In this document: positions 5,050 to 6,405 of the stretch, in pieces | Layout: every line of letters begins with the position of its first letter | Numbering within the stretch: position 1 is the first letter of the stretch | Origin: Candidatus Wolframiiraptor sp. EX4484-121 | GTDB lineage: Archaea; Thermoproteota; Nitrososphaeria_A; Caldarchaeales; Wolframiiraptoraceae | Assembly (NCBI GenBank): GCA_002255105.1 | Contig: NJEK01000070.1 | Location: forward strand, 1 to 6,405 | DNA length: 6,405 nt | Direction of reading: 5' to 3' | The notes under the pieces: model-generated | Database searches by the model: none | What the model saw: only the letters and a program-made list of their open reading frames with translations | Told to the model about the DNA's origin: nothing | Made by a program: the position numbers and the translations under genes

Positions 5050-6174
5050 TTATATCGCTTCCCTATATCTTGAGAGCTCTCTCACCTTGGTCTCAAGTAT
5101 CTCTAAACCTTTCTCCAGAAGTCTCTCATCTATGTTTAGTGGTGGGGTTAGGATTATGGTCGAGAACCGTCTCCTGACAATTAAGCCCGATCTAAAGCAC
5201 TCCTTGACGAGCGCCCTAGCAAGCCTCTGACCAAGCTCCGAACCTCCAGCGAACTCCAATCCAATCATCAATCCAAGTCCTCTAACGTCCCCGATCAACT
5301 CACTTTCATCCTTCAGATCCTTAAGCCTCCTGAGGAAATCCGCGTCGAGATCCCAATGCTCCGCCGCGAACCATCTCCCACTCCTTCCCGGGGCTGTTGA
5401 CACCTCATCCAGAATTATTGGTATCTTCTTCTCTCTAATAACCTTCGAGAACATCTCGGTATAGCTTTTTGGTGGGACTATCACCCCTGCCTCAACCTGA
5501 ACGGGCTCCAAGATCATCGATGCGATCCTCTGAACCCCTATCCTCGAGATCACATCACCTAGATATGTTAGGCAGGCTAACCCGCATTTCTCTGGTTTTA
5601 ACCCTAGTGGGCATCTGAAGCAGTATGGGTATGGTATATGGATGGTCTTCATGAAGCTTGGCTCGCACCCGATCCAAGAGCCGTTGAATGATATGCTCGA
5701 GGTGGCTAGGGTTGATCCATGACAAGCCCCTATGAAGCTCAGGAATATCCTCTTATCGGTGTGCCAGATTATGGATCTTATGGCTGCGTCAACGGCCTCC
5801 GATCCACTGTTCACGAATATGGCCCTGACATCGCCTCTAATCGGGGCGATCTTCGATAGCTCTTCGACGAGTTCTAATGCATCCTCGCTGTAAGCCGCCC
5901 TCAAACTATATGTTGGTAGATTTTCAGCCTGCTTGATTATGGACTTCACGACCTCCGGGTTTGACCCTCCCAGTGGGAGGGTTCCAAAACCTGATGTGAA
6001 ATCCACGTATAGGTTTCCGTTCAGGTCTTCGACGACCGCTCCCTCAGCCCTCTTAACCACCAGAGGGTATTGTCTCATGTATGATCTCGCCATGAGCTTT
6101 ACATCCCTTGAGATTACCTCGCGGGCCCTTCCACCAATTGGATAGGAGGTTATCTTTGGGGCCTCCTTGCTCAT
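5050..6174 (-). pseudogene. Class III aminotransferase lacking its PLP-lysine segment
   Basis: By family this is a PLP enzyme moving an amino group from an omega-amino acid such as ornithine or 4-aminobutyrate to a keto acid; some archaeal relatives are amino-acid racemases. Length is 374 against roughly 440. Visible parts are D-L-N-G-N-x-Y-V-D-F (50-59), N-S-G-S-E-A-V-D-A-A (122-131), C-H-G-S-T (151-155), a Cys-containing I-P-Y-P-Y-C-F-R-C-P (180-189) typical of archaeal members, E-P-V-Q (223-226), D-E-V (256-258) and I-G-D-V-R-G-L-G-L-M-I-G (294-305). After D-L-D-A-D-F (275-280) the protein jumps straight to L-R-R-L-K-D-L-K-D-E, skipping the stretch that should contain the Schiff-base lysine and the phosphate-binding Thr. 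The frame stays open, so a protein may be made but should not be an active transaminase. ATG 6174 has GGAG ten bases upstream. An assembly error is possible. Confidence 0.75.
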
Positions 6175-6207
6175 GAACTAAGATCTCCTGTTAGATGTTT
6201 AAAGGAT

Positions 6208-6405
6208 TTATCTCGTAACAACTATCTCCATGTAGCTGACGTATCTCCTCTTCCCCCTCTCAAACACATCGCTACCTATGGCTATCTCCCTTATCTTGAG
6301 CTCTGAGTAAAAACTCTTCTTCAGGAGCATCACAGTCTTTATACAGTTCTCTATATTCCTCCCCCTAGCCCTCAGGACTATCTCCCTCTGGCCTCGATTG
6401 AATAG
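6208..6405 (-). CDS. alba: Alba DNA/RNA-binding protein, C-terminal part (cut by window edge)
   Basis: The last 65 residues of an Alba-family chromatin protein, which binds DNA or RNA as a dimer in archaea. The start lies beyond the right edge. Recognisable parts are I-V-L-R-A-R-G-R-N-I-E-N (residues 9-20 of the fragment), matching the Alba helix and RNA/DNA-binding loop V-x-K-A-R-G-R-A-I, then I-R-E-I-A-I-G-S (38-45) and the final strands R-Y-V-S-Y-M-E-I-V-V-T-R. About 30 N-terminal residues, including the usual lysine-bearing G-K-K-P-V loop, would be outside. The aminotransferase start is 33 bases downstream, so alba may lead this operon. The family call is firm, while its exact subtype is open. 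Confidence 0.85.
   Translation of the reverse strand, partial: LFNRGQREIVLRARGRNIENCIKTVMLLKKSFYSELKIREIAIGSDVFERGKRRYVSYMEIVVTR

Noticed and set aside
4754..5230. Open frame of 158 codons on the plus strand
   Set aside because: It lies antisense across the kinase start, the gap and the aminotransferase end, and has no family pattern. The minus-strand genes carry clear motifs.
1..6405. CRISPR arrays, transfer RNA genes, insertion sequences
   Set aside because: No regularly spaced repeats, no tRNA T-arm with matching acceptor ends, and no transposase motifs or paired terminal repeats were found.

Overview
The window is archaeal. It carries three archaeal information-processing genes: ribosomal proteins S27e and L44e, and the C-terminal part of an Alba chromatin protein. 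Its promoters look like TATA boxes placed for leaderless or very short-leader transcripts, start codons include TTG, and ribosome-binding sites match the archaeal GGAGGTGATC consensus. Heavy use of AGG/AGA and ATA codons fits a thermophile, perhaps of the Thermoproteota/Korarchaeota type. That placement is inference only.

Layout, left to right. Positions 1-318 hold a doubtful 55-codon ORF and a composite hairpin with a T-run on the minus strand. On the minus strand, 319-1784 encodes a two-gene ABC-2 exporter: an intact permease, preceded by an ATPase gene broken by an internal deletion plus frameshift. A tiny Trp-rich ORF sits just upstream of the ATPase. S27e follows at 1968-2174 (minus). 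A 197-base divergent intergenic region holds a nearly perfect long hairpin flanked by short direct repeats. On the plus strand, 2372-3569 is a two-gene nucleotidyltransferase/HEPN module of toxin-antitoxin type, whose first protein starts with a winged-helix domain. L44e follows at 3745-4020 with its own promoter. The minus-strand string at the right end runs alba (cut by the window edge), a class III aminotransferase, then a ribokinase-family kinase, with short gaps suggesting one operon.

The most striking feature is loss of internal coding sequence. The ATPase lacks the segment that should carry its H-loop. The aminotransferase lacks, in frame, the roughly 65-70 residues that should carry the PLP-binding lysine. 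The kinase is about 12 residues short in one loop. At the first two junctions the bases can be read as belonging to either side. This fits deletion between short direct repeats or an assembly collapse; the sequence alone cannot say which. I see no clear evidence for a wholly new system. The best candidates for a second look are these deletions, the HEPN/MNT pair with an altered HEPN motif, and the structured divergent intergenic region.
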